Shown one piece after another: positions 24,241-33,494 of a DNA stretch of 64,000 bases (positions are counted from its first letter, which is position 1; every line of letters starts with the position of its first letter). The stretch lies in assembly GCA_947498935.1 (NCBI GenBank), contig CANMMM010000001.1:1-64000 (forward strand). Reading direction: 5' to 3'. Made by a program: the position numbers and the translations under genes. The notes beneath the pieces were generated by a model. That model was given only the letters and a program-made list of their open reading frames with translations, did no database searches and was not told the origin of the DNA. Origin of the DNA: an uncultured Aquimarina sp. Its GTDB lineage: Bacteria; Bacteroidota; Bacteroidia; Flavobacteriales; Flavobacteriaceae.

Positions 24241-24270
24241 GTTATATTCGTTTTCTAAAACGAATATAAC
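24241..24270. promoter_or_regulatory. Perfect 30-bp palindrome just before the recombinase unit
   Basis: GTTATATTCGTTTT is followed by CT and then its exact reverse complement AAAACGAATATAAC, giving 14-bp arms. The palindrome ends 5 bp before the ATG at 24276. It could be an operator covering the promoter, or an RNA hairpin over the start region that limits translation of the small protein and the recombinase. It lacks a U-run, so it is not a terminator. Confidence 0.7.
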
Positions 24271-24275
24271 AGAAC

Positions 24276-24434
24276 ATGGAACACAAAGAAACAGAAAACG
24301 AATTAAGGGTGTTAACGGTAGATGAGTTACGCACTTATGATGGTTTGGAAGCATTATCAGATCAGGAAGCTACTGAGATTATTAATACGCTAAAAGAGTT
24401 GTCTTTATTAGCGCATCAATTAGCAGTCGCTTGA
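24276..24434 (+). CDS. Small acidic protein preceding the recombinase (52 aa)
   Basis: The frame runs from ATG at 24276 to TGA at 24432-24434 (MEHKETENELRVLTVDELRT ... EIINTLKELSLLAHQLAVA). It is acidic and helical, with no membrane segment. It sits between a perfect palindrome and the serine recombinase gene, whose ATG follows the stop by two bases. Small acidic proteins in this position could act as regulators or directionality partners of the recombinase, but the family is not recognised. Confidence 0.6.
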   Translation: MEHKETENELRVLTVDELRTYDGLEALSDQEATEIINTLKELSLLAHQLAVA

Positions 24435-24436
24435 TT

Positions 24437-26083
24437 ATGTATAGAATACAGTATAAAGTAGGTAGAATAGTTAATAATAATAGTAGTTGGATGAAAGAAT
24501 TATCACATTTTTCGAGTTTTGCAAAACATAAATTGGCGAAAACCATCGCTAGTAATAAGGCTGTGATCTATACTAGGGTATCGGATGTGAAGCAAAAGGA
24601 TAATACTAGTCTAGAAACGCAGTGGGAAAAGTGTACAGCGTATGCCTTAGAGAATGGGTATGAAATCTGTAAGTATTTTGGGGGTACGAATGAAAGTGCT
24701 AAGACGGATGAGCGTAAGGAGTATAAAGAGATGCTGGCGTATGTAAAGCGTAAAAAGATAAAATATATTATCGTACATAGTTTGGATCGCTACAGCCGTA
24801 CAGGCGGCTTGGCAATTGCTACGGTAGAGGAGCTGAAGAAAAAAGGGGTAAAGGTAATCTCATTATCTCAGAATGTGGATAGTGATACGCCTACGGGGGC
24901 TTTTATGCAGAGTTTTCATTTAATGTACAGCAAGTATGATAATGATATACGGAGAGAGAAAACGATCTCTGGTATGCGCCATCGATTGCTTAATGGGTAT
25001 TGGATGGGCATGGCTCCGTTGGGGTACAAAAATGCTAGAAATGAACAAAACATTCCTATACTATTGCCTAGTAAGGATGCTAGATTTATTAAAAAGGCTT
25101 TTCGATGGAAGGTGGATGAGCAACTATCTAATGTAGAGATTGTGGATCGGCTAGAGGCGTTAGGACTAAAAATATATAAACAACGGTTGTCAGCTATTTT
25201 TAGAAACCCTATTTATTGCGGTATTATTAGTCATTCATTGATCGCAGGAAAAATAGTAAAGGGTAATCATAAACCATTGGTGTCTGAGGAGCTTTTTTTA
25301 AAAGCTAATGGGGTGACTAAGCAGAAGAGTAAGCATCATGTAAAGAATGATCACCTACCACTAAAGGGGTTTATGAGCTGTGCTGCATGCGGAAGCCCTC
25401 TGACAGGCTTTTTGGTAAAGGCTAAAGGGATTTATTATTACAAATGTAAGACGAATGGATGCTCTTGTAATCGAAATACGAATATACTACATCAGCATTT
25501 TAAGGATATTCTGTCATTGTATCAAATCGATCGTGCATTGATCGAACCGCTCAAAAAACAATTGAAATACACTTTTAACTATTTTAATAAATCTGATAAA
25601 GAACAGTTACCTGTATTGCATCGAAATTTAAAGGCTGTAGAGGAGAAAATCGAAAAGATGCAAGAGCGTTATGTGATCGGAGAAATAGAGGTGGAATTGT
25701 ATAGAAAGTTTAAAGACAAGTTTGTGGAGGAGAAGGAAAAAATAGAGCAAGAAATCCAGCAAAGTGGTTCTATCAGTTCAAACCTTGACAACTATATAGA
25801 AAATGCGCTGAAACTTTTTTCTAATCTAAACAAAATGTGGGAGTTATGCGATTATACAGGGAAACAAAAATTACAAAAATTGTTATTCCCAAGCGGAATT
25901 AGGTATGATCGCAAAAATGATGTGGTTCAAACTTTTGAGCCTAATCCTGTGATGGAATTAGTTCGCTCTTTATCAGATGGTTTGCTAAAAAATAAAAGCG
26001 GACAACATTTGAGTATTAAATGTTTGTCCGCTTCTGTGACCGTGGAGGGATTCAAACCCCCAACCCTCAGAGCCGAAATCTGA
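24437..26083 (+). CDS. Large serine recombinase (site-specific integrase) running into tRNA-Arg
   Basis: The N-terminal resolvase domain carries the catalytic site in AVIYTRVSDVKQKDNTSLETQ (Ser of YTRVS, about residue 49) and the Arg motif HSLDRYSRTGG. A recombinase domain follows with GYKNARNE...ILLPSKDARFIKKAF, then a zinc ribbon (SCAACGSPL, KCKTNGCSC) and a coiled coil (about 390-450). I start at ATG 24437; a TTG at 24431 overlapping the upstream stop is an alternative. The last ~30 codons (SGQHLSIKCLSASVTVEGFK...) read through the terminator hairpin and 3' half of a convergent tRNA-Arg gene. The enzyme therefore probably sits at the boundary of an element integrated there, with its C-terminus supplied by target DNA. 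Confidence 0.88.
   Translation: MYRIQYKVGRIVNNNSSWMKELSHFSSFAKHKLAKTIASNKAVIYTRVSDVKQKDNTSLETQWEKCTAYALENGYEICKYFGGTNESAKTDERKEYKEMLAYVKRKKIKYIIVHSLDRYSRTGGLAIATVEELKKKGVKVISLSQNVDSDTPTGAFMQSFHLMYSKYDNDIRREKTISGMRHRLLNGYWMGMAPLGYKNARNEQNIPILLPSKDARFIKKAFRWKVDEQLSNVEIVDRLEALGLKIYKQRLSAIFRNPIYCGIISHSLIAGKIVKGNHKPLVSEELFLKANGVTKQKSKHHVKNDHLPLKGFMSCAACGSPLTGFLVKAKGIYYYKCKTNGCSCNRNTNILHQHFKDILSLYQIDRALIEPLKKQLKYTFNYFNKSDKEQLPVLHRNLKAVEEKIEKMQERYVIGEIEVELYRKFKDKFVEEKEKIEQEIQQSGSISSNLDNYIENALKLFSNLNKMWELCDYTGKQKLQKLLFPSGIRYDRKNDVVQTFEPNPVMELVRSLSDGLLKNKSGQHLSIKCLSASVTVEGFKPPTLRAEI
25996..26033 (-). terminator. Intrinsic terminator of the tRNA-Arg gene
   Basis: On the minus strand AAGCGGACAAACATTT pairs with AAATGTTGTCCGCTT (one bulge) around a 7-nt loop and is followed by a U-rich tract. 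It begins 4 bp past the tRNA 3' end. It lies inside the recombinase coding frame on the other strand. Confidence 0.75.
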
Positions 26084-26110
26084 TGCGCTATTCAGTTGCG
26101 CCACACGGCC
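26037..26110 (-). tRNA. tRNA-Arg (anticodon TCG)
   Basis: The 74-nt minus-strand sequence folds as a standard cloverleaf. The acceptor stem is GGCCGTG with CACGGTC and discriminator A, the D stem GCGC/GCGC, and the anticodon stem TCAGA/TCTGA with loop TTTCGGC. The T arm is GGGGG-TTTGAAT-CCCTC, with one G-T pair. Loop positions 34-36 are TCG, reading CGA arginine codons. CCA is not encoded. Its 3' half overlaps the end of the convergent serine recombinase gene, as expected for a gene used as an integration site. It lies 24 bp downstream of the yqeY-like gene. Confidence 0.93.
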
Positions 26111-26134
26111 ATTAAATTTATAGTAACATCCTAT

Positions 26135-26587
26135 TTATGAGGATAGTTTGTTTTTTACGATCGTAGAGATTGTTTTCCCATCTGCTTTTCCTGCTAGTTC
26201 TGATGATGCCATGCCCATCACTTTACCCATATCCTTCATACCTGCAGCGCCTGTTTTTTCGATAATGGCTGTTACGGCTTTTTCTATGGCTTCTTCGCTC
26301 ATTTGTTCTGGCAAGAACTTTGCTATCACTGCGGCTTGGTCTAGCTCTGGCTGTGCCAAATCGTCTCTACCTTGCTCTTTAAAAATTGCTGCGCTGTCTT
26401 TTCGCTGTTTTACCAATTTCTGTAGTAATTTCAGCTCTTGATCTTCTGTCAAATCTTCTTTAGCTCCACTTTCGGTTTGGGCTAGTAAGATCGCAGATTT
26501 GATCGCTCTTAATGAGGTCAAAGCATTGGTATCTTTTGCTTTCATTGCCTCTTTCATGGCTGTCATTACTTCTTTTGATAAACTCAT
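26135..26587 (-). CDS. GatB/YqeY domain protein (150 aa)
   Basis: Full-length YqeY-like protein: LSKEVMTAMKEAMKAKDTNAL, TSLRAIKSAILLAQTE, EDQELKLLQKLVKQRKDSA, a long alpha-helical region and C-terminal GMKDMGKVMGMASSELAGKADG. The family shares the tRNA-binding helical domain of the GatB subunit of Glu/Asp-tRNA amidotransferase; its cellular role is not firmly established. It follows ftsZ in the same direction, but a terminator hairpin (26629-26660) and a GCGTTA repeat lie between, so it is probably transcribed separately. It lies directly upstream of the tRNA-Arg gene. Confidence 0.92.
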   Translation of the reverse strand: MSLSKEVMTAMKEAMKAKDTNALTSLRAIKSAILLAQTESGAKEDLTEDQELKLLQKLVKQRKDSAAIFKEQGRDDLAQPELDQAAVIAKFLPEQMSEEAIEKAVTAIIEKTGAAGMKDMGKVMGMASSELAGKADGKTISTIVKNKLSS

Positions 26588-26628
26588 ATCAGCTGCTTTG
26601 GTATTTAGTGAATGCGAATATAAAAAAT

Positions 26629-26660
26629 AAACCGATAATCGTGTTATAGATTATCGGTTT
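26629..26660 (-). terminator. Intrinsic terminator after ftsZ (end of dcw cluster)
   Basis: AAACCGATAATC and GATTATCGGTTT form a perfect 12-bp stem with an 8-nt loop; on the minus strand it is followed by ATTTTTTAT. It lies between ftsZ and the yqeY-like gene, closing the cell-division operon. Confidence 0.8.
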
Positions 26661-26737
26661 GTTACTGTTTTTTATGCTTTTTTTTGCTGTGCTTTCCTAT
26701 TTAAAAGTGCTTCGCTTGATCTGCTAACACGATATCC

Positions 26738-26827
26738 GCGTTAAGGATAGGAGTGGAAATCCCAAAGCCCGACCTTAGGAGGTGCGAGGAATTGTAGCGG
26801 ATAGCCTGACCCCTTAGGGTAACGCCC
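26738..26827. repeat. GCGTTA/TAACGC-bounded dispersed repeat, copy 3
   Basis: Starts GCGTTAAGGATAGGAG, contains GACCTTAGGAGGTGCGAGGAATT and GGATAGCCTGACCCC, and ends GGGTAACGCCC. It is in reverse orientation and abuts the 3' end of ftsZ (7 bp from the stop codon). Confidence 0.9.
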
Positions 26828-26833
26828 AAATCA

Positions 26834-28828
26834 CTAATCTACATTATCGTGTAGAAATGAGTTGTTTTTTCTGATTTGTAAATCATCATTAGCATCTGTA
26901 CCTACTGAGGTTCTAGACAGTCCTGATGATGCTGGTTTGGCATCTACATCGATTCCTGCTCGTTTGTAAGCGGGTTCTTTTTCGATATCATCGATATTGG
27001 AAGCGTTGTTTCTGAATTTATAATTAAATTCTTTCATCTTTGCTCTTCGTTCTGCTGCTCTGGCTTTTAATGTCTCTGATATAGGTCTATTGGTAGGATC
27101 AGCCTCTTCTGCTGGTGCTGGTGCTTCTTCTACTGGCTTTGGAGTAGCAATGGTTTTTTTCTCAAACATCACTTCCTTATCTTCTTCGACGGCTTCTTTT
27201 TTAGCTGGAGTCGCGTCTAACAAGCGTTTTTCTTCTTCCATATAGTCTTCTAAACTATACTTACGCACGCCATCGGTTTCTGTACTAGCACTAGGCACTA
27301 CTTCTATTGGATCTTTTACCTCTACTTCGAGTGCATCGTCTGTAAGATCGAATACAATCGGTTTTTCGGTAGCAGCTTTGGCTGTTATTTCTTCTGGCTG
27401 CTGTGTCGCTGTTTCTTGCTCTTGTGATGTCTCTACAGGAATATCAAAAGCTAGGGTGAATTGTTCCTTTTTTTCTTCTTCTGCTGCTACTTCATTTGCT
27501 TCATTAACCTCTATCTGATTGATAATATCCTGTGCATTAATGATCACAAAATCCTTATCTGCTCCGAAAGCGTCTACTTCCTCTGGTGCTACTACGTCTA
27601 TATTTTTTAGAAAATCTGTAGTAGGAATCAACAAACTTTCGTTTACATCTTTTGGCTCTTCTTCGATCAACTCATGTCTGATCACCTCTTGTGGCTCTTC
27701 TTTGATGATTTCTTTTTTAGGTATCGAAGAACTCAAAGGAGTCATGGTAGACTTTGGAGAAAGGTCTTGTATTGTAGCACGCTGTTCTTCCTCTAGCGTA
27801 TGGATGATTTTTTTGGTTTCGGTATTGACGATTTCGTCTTGTTGCTCTACATCAAAACCTGTAGCAATAACGGTTACAGAGATGGCATCTTCTAGCGATT
27901 CATCTTCTCCTACTCCCATAATGATATTGGCACCATGTCCCGCTTCTTGCTGGATATGGTCATTGATTTCCCCAATCTCATCAATCGTAATTTCTTCTTT
28001 TCCAGAAACAATTAGTAGCAATACGTTTTTAGCTCCTGTAATTTTATTATCGTTTAGTAATGGAGAGTCCAATGCTTTACTAATAGCATCAGGGGCACGG
28101 TTAGCACCAGAGGCATTAGCAGACCCCATGATAGCTGTACCACTGTTACTCAATACCGTTTTGGCATCGCGTAAATCGATATTCTGTGTATAGTGATGTG
28201 TAATTACTTCTGCTATTCCTCTAGAGGCTGTGGCAAGTACTTCATCTGCCTTAGAGAAACCTGCTTTGAAGCCTAAATTACCATATACTTCTCGTAGTTT
28301 ATTATTATTAATAACGATCAGAGAATCTACTTCTGCTCGTAGACGCTCTACTCCTAATTGTGCCTGCTCGTTACGCATTTTTCCTTCGAACTGAAATGGA
28401 ATGGTAACGATCCCTACAGTAAGGATGTCCAATTCTCTAGCCATCTTAGCAATGATAGGAGCTGCTCCTGTTCCGGTACCTCCTCCCATTCCTGCAGTAA
28501 TGAAGACCATCTTGGTATTGGTATCCAGCATTCCTTTGATCTCTTCGTAGCTTTCTACTGCGGATTGCTCTCCTACTTCTGGATTGGCACCTGCACCAAG
28601 TCCTTCGGTTAAGGACACTCCCAATTGTATTTTATTGGGTATCGGGCTATTTTCTAAAGCTTGCGCATCTGTATTACAAATTACGAAATCTACCCCTTTG
28701 ATTCCTTGCTGGAACATGTGGTTAATCGCATTGCTACCACCACCTCCAACTCCAATTACTTTAATCACATTTGATTGATTTTTAGGCAAATCAAACGCAA
28801 TGTTCCCAAACTCTTCATTACTACTCAT
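26834..28828 (-). CDS. ftsZ: Cell division protein FtsZ with long C-terminal extension
   Basis: Tubulin-like GTPase that forms the division ring. The GTP-binding region includes [15 protein letters not shown] (about 25-38) and the tubulin signature GGGTGTG at about 115-121; the polymer-interface region has [11 protein letters not shown]. The start was set at ATG 28828 ([15 protein letters not shown]), because the 29 upstream residues of the open frame are not FtsZ-like and would nearly meet ftsA. At 664 aa it is far longer than the usual ~380-430. The extra ~330 residues form an acidic Glu/Val/Ala/Pro linker followed by a basic block ([21 protein letters not shown]) and a short C-terminal tail. 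Last gene of the dcw cluster. Confidence 0.97.
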   Translation of the reverse strand: MSSNEEFGNIAFDLPKNQSNVIKVIGVGGGGSNAINHMFQQGIKGVDFVICNTDAQALENSPIPNKIQLGVSLTEGLGAGANPEVGEQSAVESYEEIKGMLDTNTKMVFITAGMGGGTGTGAAPIIAKMARELDILTVGIVTIPFQFEGKMRNEQAQLGVERLRAEVDSLIVINNNKLREVYGNLGFKAGFSKADEVLATASRGIAEVITHHYTQNIDLRDAKTVLSNSGTAIMGSANASGANRAPDAISKALDSPLLNDNKITGAKNVLLLIVSGKEEITIDEIGEINDHIQQEAGHGANIIMGVGEDESLEDAISVTVIATGFDVEQQDEIVNTETKKIIHTLEEEQRATIQDLSPKSTMTPLSSSIPKKEIIKEEPQEVIRHELIEEEPKDVNESLLIPTTDFLKNIDVVAPEEVDAFGADKDFVIINAQDIINQIEVNEANEVAAEEEKKEQFTLAFDIPVETSQEQETATQQPEEITAKAATEKPIVFDLTDDALEVEVKDPIEVVPSASTETDGVRKYSLEDYMEEEKRLLDATPAKKEAVEEDKEVMFEKKTIATPKPVEEAPAPAEEADPTNRPISETLKARAAERRAKMKEFNYKFRNNASNIDDIEKEPAYKRAGIDVDAKPASSGLSRTSVGTDANDDLQIRKNNSFLHDNVD

Positions 28829-28949
28829 ACTTGCTAATTTTATGGTTCTCCTACTATGTTTTTCTATATTTTCTTCCTTTTTATAAAAAGGTACGCTTCT
28901 TACTAATTGCTCCATAAAAATGATGTATCATTTTATGGAGTTGTTTTCC

Positions 28950-30308
28950 TTATTCGGCATTATCCAAGAACTCCTTGAACTTATCTGTCCATTTTTCGAG
29001 GATGTTTTTTCTTGGTTTTTCTTCTACCACCACAGGCGCTGCTTCTTCCTGCTGTTCTTTTTCACTCGATATAGCTTCTTCTTTTTGTTTTCTTTCTTCC
29101 AGAAGCATGGCTTCTTTAAGTGCTGCTTGTTTTTGCTTTCCGATATGCACCAAACTATCCATTACCAAACCTACTGCTGTTGCATACATAGGACTGGTAG
29201 TTTCTGGATCGCTATTTCCTGCTAGATGCTCATTAGGATACCCAATACGAGTATCCATTCCTGTGATGTATTCTACTAGCTGCTTTAGATGCTTCAGCTG
29301 TGATCCTCCTCCGGTAAGCACAATCCCTGCTATCAATTTTTTCTTAGCAGACTCATGTCCGTAATTTTTAATTTCTAAGAATACTTGCTCTATAATCTCT
29401 ACTACTCTAGCGTGAATAATTTTAGACAGATTCTTTAGTGTAATCTCTTTGGGCTCTCTACCACGTAATCCAGGGATCGATACAATTTCATTGTCTTTAT
29501 TTTCTCCTGGCCATGCAGAACCAAATTTGATTTTTAATAATTCTGCTTGCTTTTCTATAATAGAGCATCCTTCTTTGATATCCTCTGTGATGACATTTCC
29601 ACCAAATGGAATAACGGCGGTATGCCTTATGATGCCATCTTTAAAAATAGCGAGATCTGTAGTTCCCCCTCCTATGTCTATCAATGCTACTCCTGCTTCT
29701 TTTTCTTCTTGACTCAATACTGCATTGGCAGAGGCTAGCGGTTCTAAGGTGACGTCTGACAAGGTCAGTCCAGAACTTTTTACACACCTACCGATATTGC
29801 GAATTGAGGTAACTTGCCCTACCACTACATGAAAATTAGCTTCTAATCTACCCCCAAACATCCCTACTGGCTCTTTGATCTCGGATTGCCCATCTACTTT
29901 ATACTCTTGAGGCAATACATGCAAAATCTCTTCTCCTGGAAGCATGACTAGTTTGTGTACTTGATTGCATAACATGTCTATATCCTTCTCATCGATTACT
30001 GCATCTGCATTCGGTCTGGTGATATAGTCTCTATGCTGTAAACTACGTATATGCTGCCCTGCAATCCCTACAATCACATCATTGATTTTCATACCCGAAA
30101 CGGTTTCTGCTTCGTGAATTGCTTGTTGTATCGATTGTATGGTTTGTGTAATATTATTTACAACGCCTCGGTGCACTCCTAAACTTTTGGATTTTCCGAC
30201 GCCCAATACTTCCATTTTTCCGTACTCATTATAGCGACCTACCATCGCTACAATTTTGGTTGTTCCTATATCTAGTCCAACCGCTATTTCATTTTCTTCT
30301 CCTACCAT
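28950..30308 (-). CDS. ftsA: Cell division protein FtsA
   Basis: Actin-like ATPase that tethers FtsZ to the membrane. The phosphate-1 motif IAVGLDIGTTKIVAMVG is near the N-terminus, phosphate-2 is GVALIDIGGGTTDLAIF, and the adenosine motif is GIVLTGGGSQL. Residues after about 390 form a charged Glu/Lys/Ala region, and the tail ILEKWTDKFKEFLDNAE is an amphipathic helix typical of the FtsA membrane-targeting sequence. Length (452 aa) is normal for flavobacteria. It starts 6 bp after ftsQ and lies 121 bp before ftsZ. Confidence 0.97.
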   Translation of the reverse strand: MVGEENEIAVGLDIGTTKIVAMVGRYNEYGKMEVLGVGKSKSLGVHRGVVNNITQTIQSIQQAIHEAETVSGMKINDVIVGIAGQHIRSLQHRDYITRPNADAVIDEKDIDMLCNQVHKLVMLPGEEILHVLPQEYKVDGQSEIKEPVGMFGGRLEANFHVVVGQVTSIRNIGRCVKSSGLTLSDVTLEPLASANAVLSQEEKEAGVALIDIGGGTTDLAIFKDGIIRHTAVIPFGGNVITEDIKEGCSIIEKQAELLKIKFGSAWPGENKDNEIVSIPGLRGREPKEITLKNLSKIIHARVVEIIEQVFLEIKNYGHESAKKKLIAGIVLTGGGSQLKHLKQLVEYITGMDTRIGYPNEHLAGNSDPETTSPMYATAVGLVMDSLVHIGKQKQAALKEAMLLEERKQKEEAISSEKEQQEEAAPVVVEEKPRKNILEKWTDKFKEFLDNAE

Positions 30309-30314
30309 TTGGCT

Positions 30315-31031
30315 CTATTTTTTTGTACAGACCACTTGATTACTAAACTGCAAACTTACTTTGCGATATTTCCCTAATGTTTTATCTTTTAAGGCTTTTT
30401 GATAGAAAGCTTTAAAATTCTTTGTCTTAAGCGCTATTGCTTCTATTTTTCCAAAACAGAGTACAAAATCATATACTCGTATTCCTAATTCGTATTCGCC
30501 TTTTTGATTTTTGCGTATACTTATGATATGCTGTTTTAAAAACGCATCTTCTTGAATTTTTTTCAACAAAGGAAACACCTCTGTCATTTCTTTTTCAGAC
30601 ACATTATGCACCAATGGCACGTGTGCTGAGTAGGTATCTGACAATGGCATCTTACCTCCTTCTTCATCTATATAAAAAGGGGTAGTGGCAACTACTCTAG
30701 CGATCGGAGTACGCTGCATTACTTCTGCTTTAAGCTCCCCACTTACAGTAAGATACACATCTGCATCTTTGATCATCTTGTGCGTATCTAAGGTTTTTTC
30801 AACCGTATTCAAAACTAAAGTTTCTTTACCCACATTTGTAACTCCTACTTGATTTTGTATTAACAATTTATTAACTGCCCACTCATGTATATAAGGGCTT
30901 TGTTCTTGTACAAATTCTATTCCTGCTTCTTGTATATTTCGCTGTTGATTCCTATCATTTGTAAATGCAAAAAGTACTACCAACAGTAGCATTACACCTC
31001 CGTACTGTATGTATTTTAAAAACCGGTTCAT
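30315..31031 (-). CDS. ftsQ: Cell division protein FtsQ/DivIB
   Basis: 238-aa bitopic protein with a short basic N-terminus, a membrane segment at about residues 8-24 (YGGVMLLLVVLFAF) and a periplasmic domain. That domain contains KTLDTHKMIKDADVYLTVSGELKAEVMQRTPIARV, the POTRA/FtsQ-type region including the typical Arg-x-Pro-Ile-Ala. It links the early Z-ring to FtsI/FtsW in the septal machine. The gene overlaps murC by 4 bp upstream, and ftsA follows after 6 bp, so it is translationally coupled. Sequence conservation is low in this family; assignment rests on motif and position. Confidence 0.9.
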   Translation of the reverse strand: MNRFLKYIQYGGVMLLLVVLFAFTNDRNQQRNIQEAGIEFVQEQSPYIHEWAVNKLLIQNQVGVTNVGKETLVLNTVEKTLDTHKMIKDADVYLTVSGELKAEVMQRTPIARVVATTPFYIDEEGGKMPLSDTYSAHVPLVHNVSEKEMTEVFPLLKKIQEDAFLKQHIISIRKNQKGEYELGIRVYDFVLCFGKIEAIALKTKNFKAFYQKALKDKTLGKYRKVSLQFSNQVVCTKK

Positions 31032-32377
31032 CTGCTTTCTAACATTGTTTTTATTTTACCTACTTCTGCTCCGATATCTCCTGCTCCAATCGTAACTACT
31101 ACAGTAGCATCGCTTTCTTGTATTTTACTTGTCAGCGCTTCTTTAGCCACTAACTGCTTATCTGATAAGCTTACTTGCTCTAGTAGCCAGGCTGCTGTGA
31201 CTCCTGGAATTGGCACTTCTCTGGCTGGATAGATATCCAATAAATACAACTCATCAAACAAACTAAGGCTAGCTGCAAAATCAGCTGCAAAGTCCTGTGT
31301 TCTACTGTATAAATGCGGTTGAAAAACGGCTAATACTTTTTGATCTGGGTGCATCTCTCTAACCGCTTGATGCAGTGCTTTGATTTCTGTAGGATGATGC
31401 GCATAATCATCTATATACACTATGTTTTCTTCCTTTATATGATAGGTAAATCTTCTTTGCACCCCTCTAAAAGTAGCTAAAGCCTTTGCTAAGCCGCTGG
31501 TCGGGGAGCCATAGAGCATCGCGATAGCAAAGGCTGTAATGGCATTTAACAAGTTATGTGTACCTGGCAGGTTTAAATGCAAATCCTTTACCAACTCTGT
31601 GGGTGTTCGAAGATCAAAAATATAAGTTCCGTTATCGATTCGTATATTCACAGCACAATACGCAGAATCATCATTAACTCCGTAGGTAGTTCCTGAGAGT
31701 GGCAACCCGTTACAGACTAATAAATGATCTTTGGCTCTGGACGAAAACTCTCTAAAAGAAGCTTCTAATGCATCTGCTGCAGCATATATATCTAAATGAT
31801 CAGCATCCATAGACGTTACTGCTACTACATCGGGATACAACTGTAAGAAAGAGCGATCGAACTCATCAGCTTCTACAACGACTACTTCATTACCTTCTAA
31901 TACTAAGTTAGAATTGTAATTTTCGCTAATACCACCTAAAAACGCAGTAACTTTAGCTCCTGTTTCTTTTAGTAAATGTGCTAGAATAGCTGTAGTCGTA
32001 GTTTTCCCATGTGTCCCTGCTACTGCTAGCGTATACACTCCTTCTGTAATCATCCCCAGCACTTGTGCTCTTTTTTTTACCGCAAAGCCTTGGGCATTAA
32101 AATAACTCAATTGACTATGCGCTGCTGGAATGGCTGGCGTATAAATCACTAAGGTAGCTACTGGGTCTAAAAATTCAGTAGGTATACGAGATACTTCATC
32201 TTCAAAATGAATGTTAGCTCCCATAGCCTCTAATGCGTCTGTAAGCGCTGTAGGCGTTTTATCATATCCTGCTACATCTTTGCCCAAAAACATACAATAT
32301 CGCGCTATTGCGCTCATACCGATACCTCCGATACCTACAAAATAAACTCGCTGTATGTCTTTTAAACTTTTATGCAT
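31028..32377 (-). CDS. murC: UDP-N-acetylmuramate--L-alanine ligase
   Basis: Adds L-Ala to UDP-MurNAc in the cytoplasm, the first peptide step of peptidoglycan precursor synthesis. The N-terminal Rossmann motif VYFVGIGGIGMSAIA is followed by the ATP-binding GTHGKTTTT at residues 121-129, VVEADEFDRSF, the central-domain DHLDIY and the C-terminal DDYAHHPTEIKA. Length of 449 aa is normal. It starts 16 bp after murG and overlaps ftsQ by 4 bp. Confidence 0.97.
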   Translation of the reverse strand: MHKSLKDIQRVYFVGIGGIGMSAIARYCMFLGKDVAGYDKTPTALTDALEAMGANIHFEDEVSRIPTEFLDPVATLVIYTPAIPAAHSQLSYFNAQGFAVKKRAQVLGMITEGVYTLAVAGTHGKTTTTAILAHLLKETGAKVTAFLGGISENYNSNLVLEGNEVVVVEADEFDRSFLQLYPDVVAVTSMDADHLDIYAAADALEASFREFSSRAKDHLLVCNGLPLSGTTYGVNDDSAYCAVNIRIDNGTYIFDLRTPTELVKDLHLNLPGTHNLLNAITAFAIAMLYGSPTSGLAKALATFRGVQRRFTYHIKEENIVYIDDYAHHPTEIKALHQAVREMHPDQKVLAVFQPHLYSRTQDFAADFAASLSLFDELYLLDIYPAREVPIPGVTAAWLLEQVSLSDKQLVAKEALTSKIQESDATVVVTIGAGDIGAEVGKIKTMLESR

Positions 32378-32393
32378 CCTTCTTATATTCCGC

Positions 32394-33494
32394 TTATGCT
32401 TTGATAAGCGTTTCTATTTCATTTACTATATCTTTTGTGGCATCGGGCAATGCCATTGCTTTCATCGCTACTGAGAGTGCTGCTTGCACATCTTCCGAAT
32501 CTATTAATTCGGTCATTGTATCCTGAAAGCGCGTTTTCAGCTCATCTTCCTTAAGCATTCTAGCGGCTTTATTAGCCACTACAGCGCTTGCGTTTTTAGT
32601 CTGATGATCTTCTGCCACGTTGGGTGATGGTATGAATAGCGTAGGCTTCGCTACGATACACAATTCCGAAACCGAACTCGCTCCTGCCCTAGAAACGATA
32701 ATATCTGCTGCGGCATATGCTAAATCCATCGTGTCTAAAAACGCATGCACCTGCACAGCTACTTGCTGGTTATAGTGCTTATACGTTTCATAATACAACT
32801 TCCCACATTGCCATAACACTTGTACCTCTTTTTCTTTAAAATACGCTAACTCATCTGCTATGAGCTGATTTATTCTTCTAGCTCCTAGACTCCCTCCGAT
32901 CACCAAAATCGTTTTCTTATGAGGATCTAGCTTATATTTCCCTATTGCTTGGGCACGCTTTCCTTCGATAGTTAGCACATCTTTTCGGACAGGGTTTCCT
33001 GTCTTAATCGTTGTCTGCACAGGAAAAAAACGATCCATTCCATCATAGGCTACACAGATACGATTTGCTTGCTTGGCTAACCATTTATTCGTAATCCCTG
33101 GATACGAATTTTGCTCTTGAAGCAAGGTCGGGATTCCTGCTACTGCGGCCATTTTTAACAAAGGACCACTGGCAAACCCGCCTGTACCAATCACCACATC
33201 TGGCCTAAACTTCTTAAGTATCCTTCTGGATTTCCATAAACTACTCAGTAATTTTACTGGAAATAATAAATTGCTCAGCGTGAGTTTACGTTGTATCCCA
33301 CTAATCCACAATCCTTCGATCTCATAGCCTGCCTGTGGCACTTTCTGCATCTCCATACGATCCTTTGCTCCCACAAAAAGGAATACAGCTTCTGGATAGC
33401 GACGTTTGATCTCATCGGCAATCGCGATCGCAGGATAGATATGTCCTCCTGTACCGCCTCCTGATACTATGATTCTCGGTTGTGTACTCATCAT
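32394..33494 (-). CDS. murG: UDP-GlcNAc:lipid I N-acetylglucosaminyltransferase
   Basis: Converts lipid I to lipid II at the inner face of the cytoplasmic membrane. The first glycine-rich loop [17 protein letters not shown] is at about 11-27. [23 protein letters not shown], the second loop [11 protein letters not shown] and the UDP-GlcNAc site [11 protein letters not shown] are all present. GT-B fold, 366 aa. It overlaps ftsW by 4 bp and is followed by murC after 16 bp. Confidence 0.97.
   Translation of the reverse strand: MMSTQPRIIVSGGGTGGHIYPAIAIADEIKRRYPEAVFLFVGAKDRMEMQKVPQAGYEIEGLWISGIQRKLTLSNLLFPVKLLSSLWKSRRILKKFRPDVVIGTGGFASGPLLKMAAVAGIPTLLQEQNSYPGITNKWLAKQANRICVAYDGMDRFFPVQTTIKTGNPVRKDVLTIEGKRAQAIGKYKLDPHKKTILVIGGSLGARRINQLIADELAYFKEKEVQVLWQCGKLYYETYKHYNQQVAVQVHAFLDTMDLAYAAADIIVSRAGASSVSELCIVAKPTLFIPSPNVAEDHQTKNASAVVANKAARMLKEDELKTRFQDTMTELIDSEDVQAALSVAMKAMALPDATKDIVNEIETLIKA

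Noticed and set aside
27519..28193. 224-aa open frame on the plus strand opposite ftsZ
   Set aside because: Antisense shadow of a long gene; Ser/Ile-rich low-complexity product without domains and no independent start context.
28829..28915. 29-residue N-terminal extension of FtsZ
   Set aside because: The extra residues do not resemble any FtsZ N-terminus; MSSNEEFGN is a normal start.
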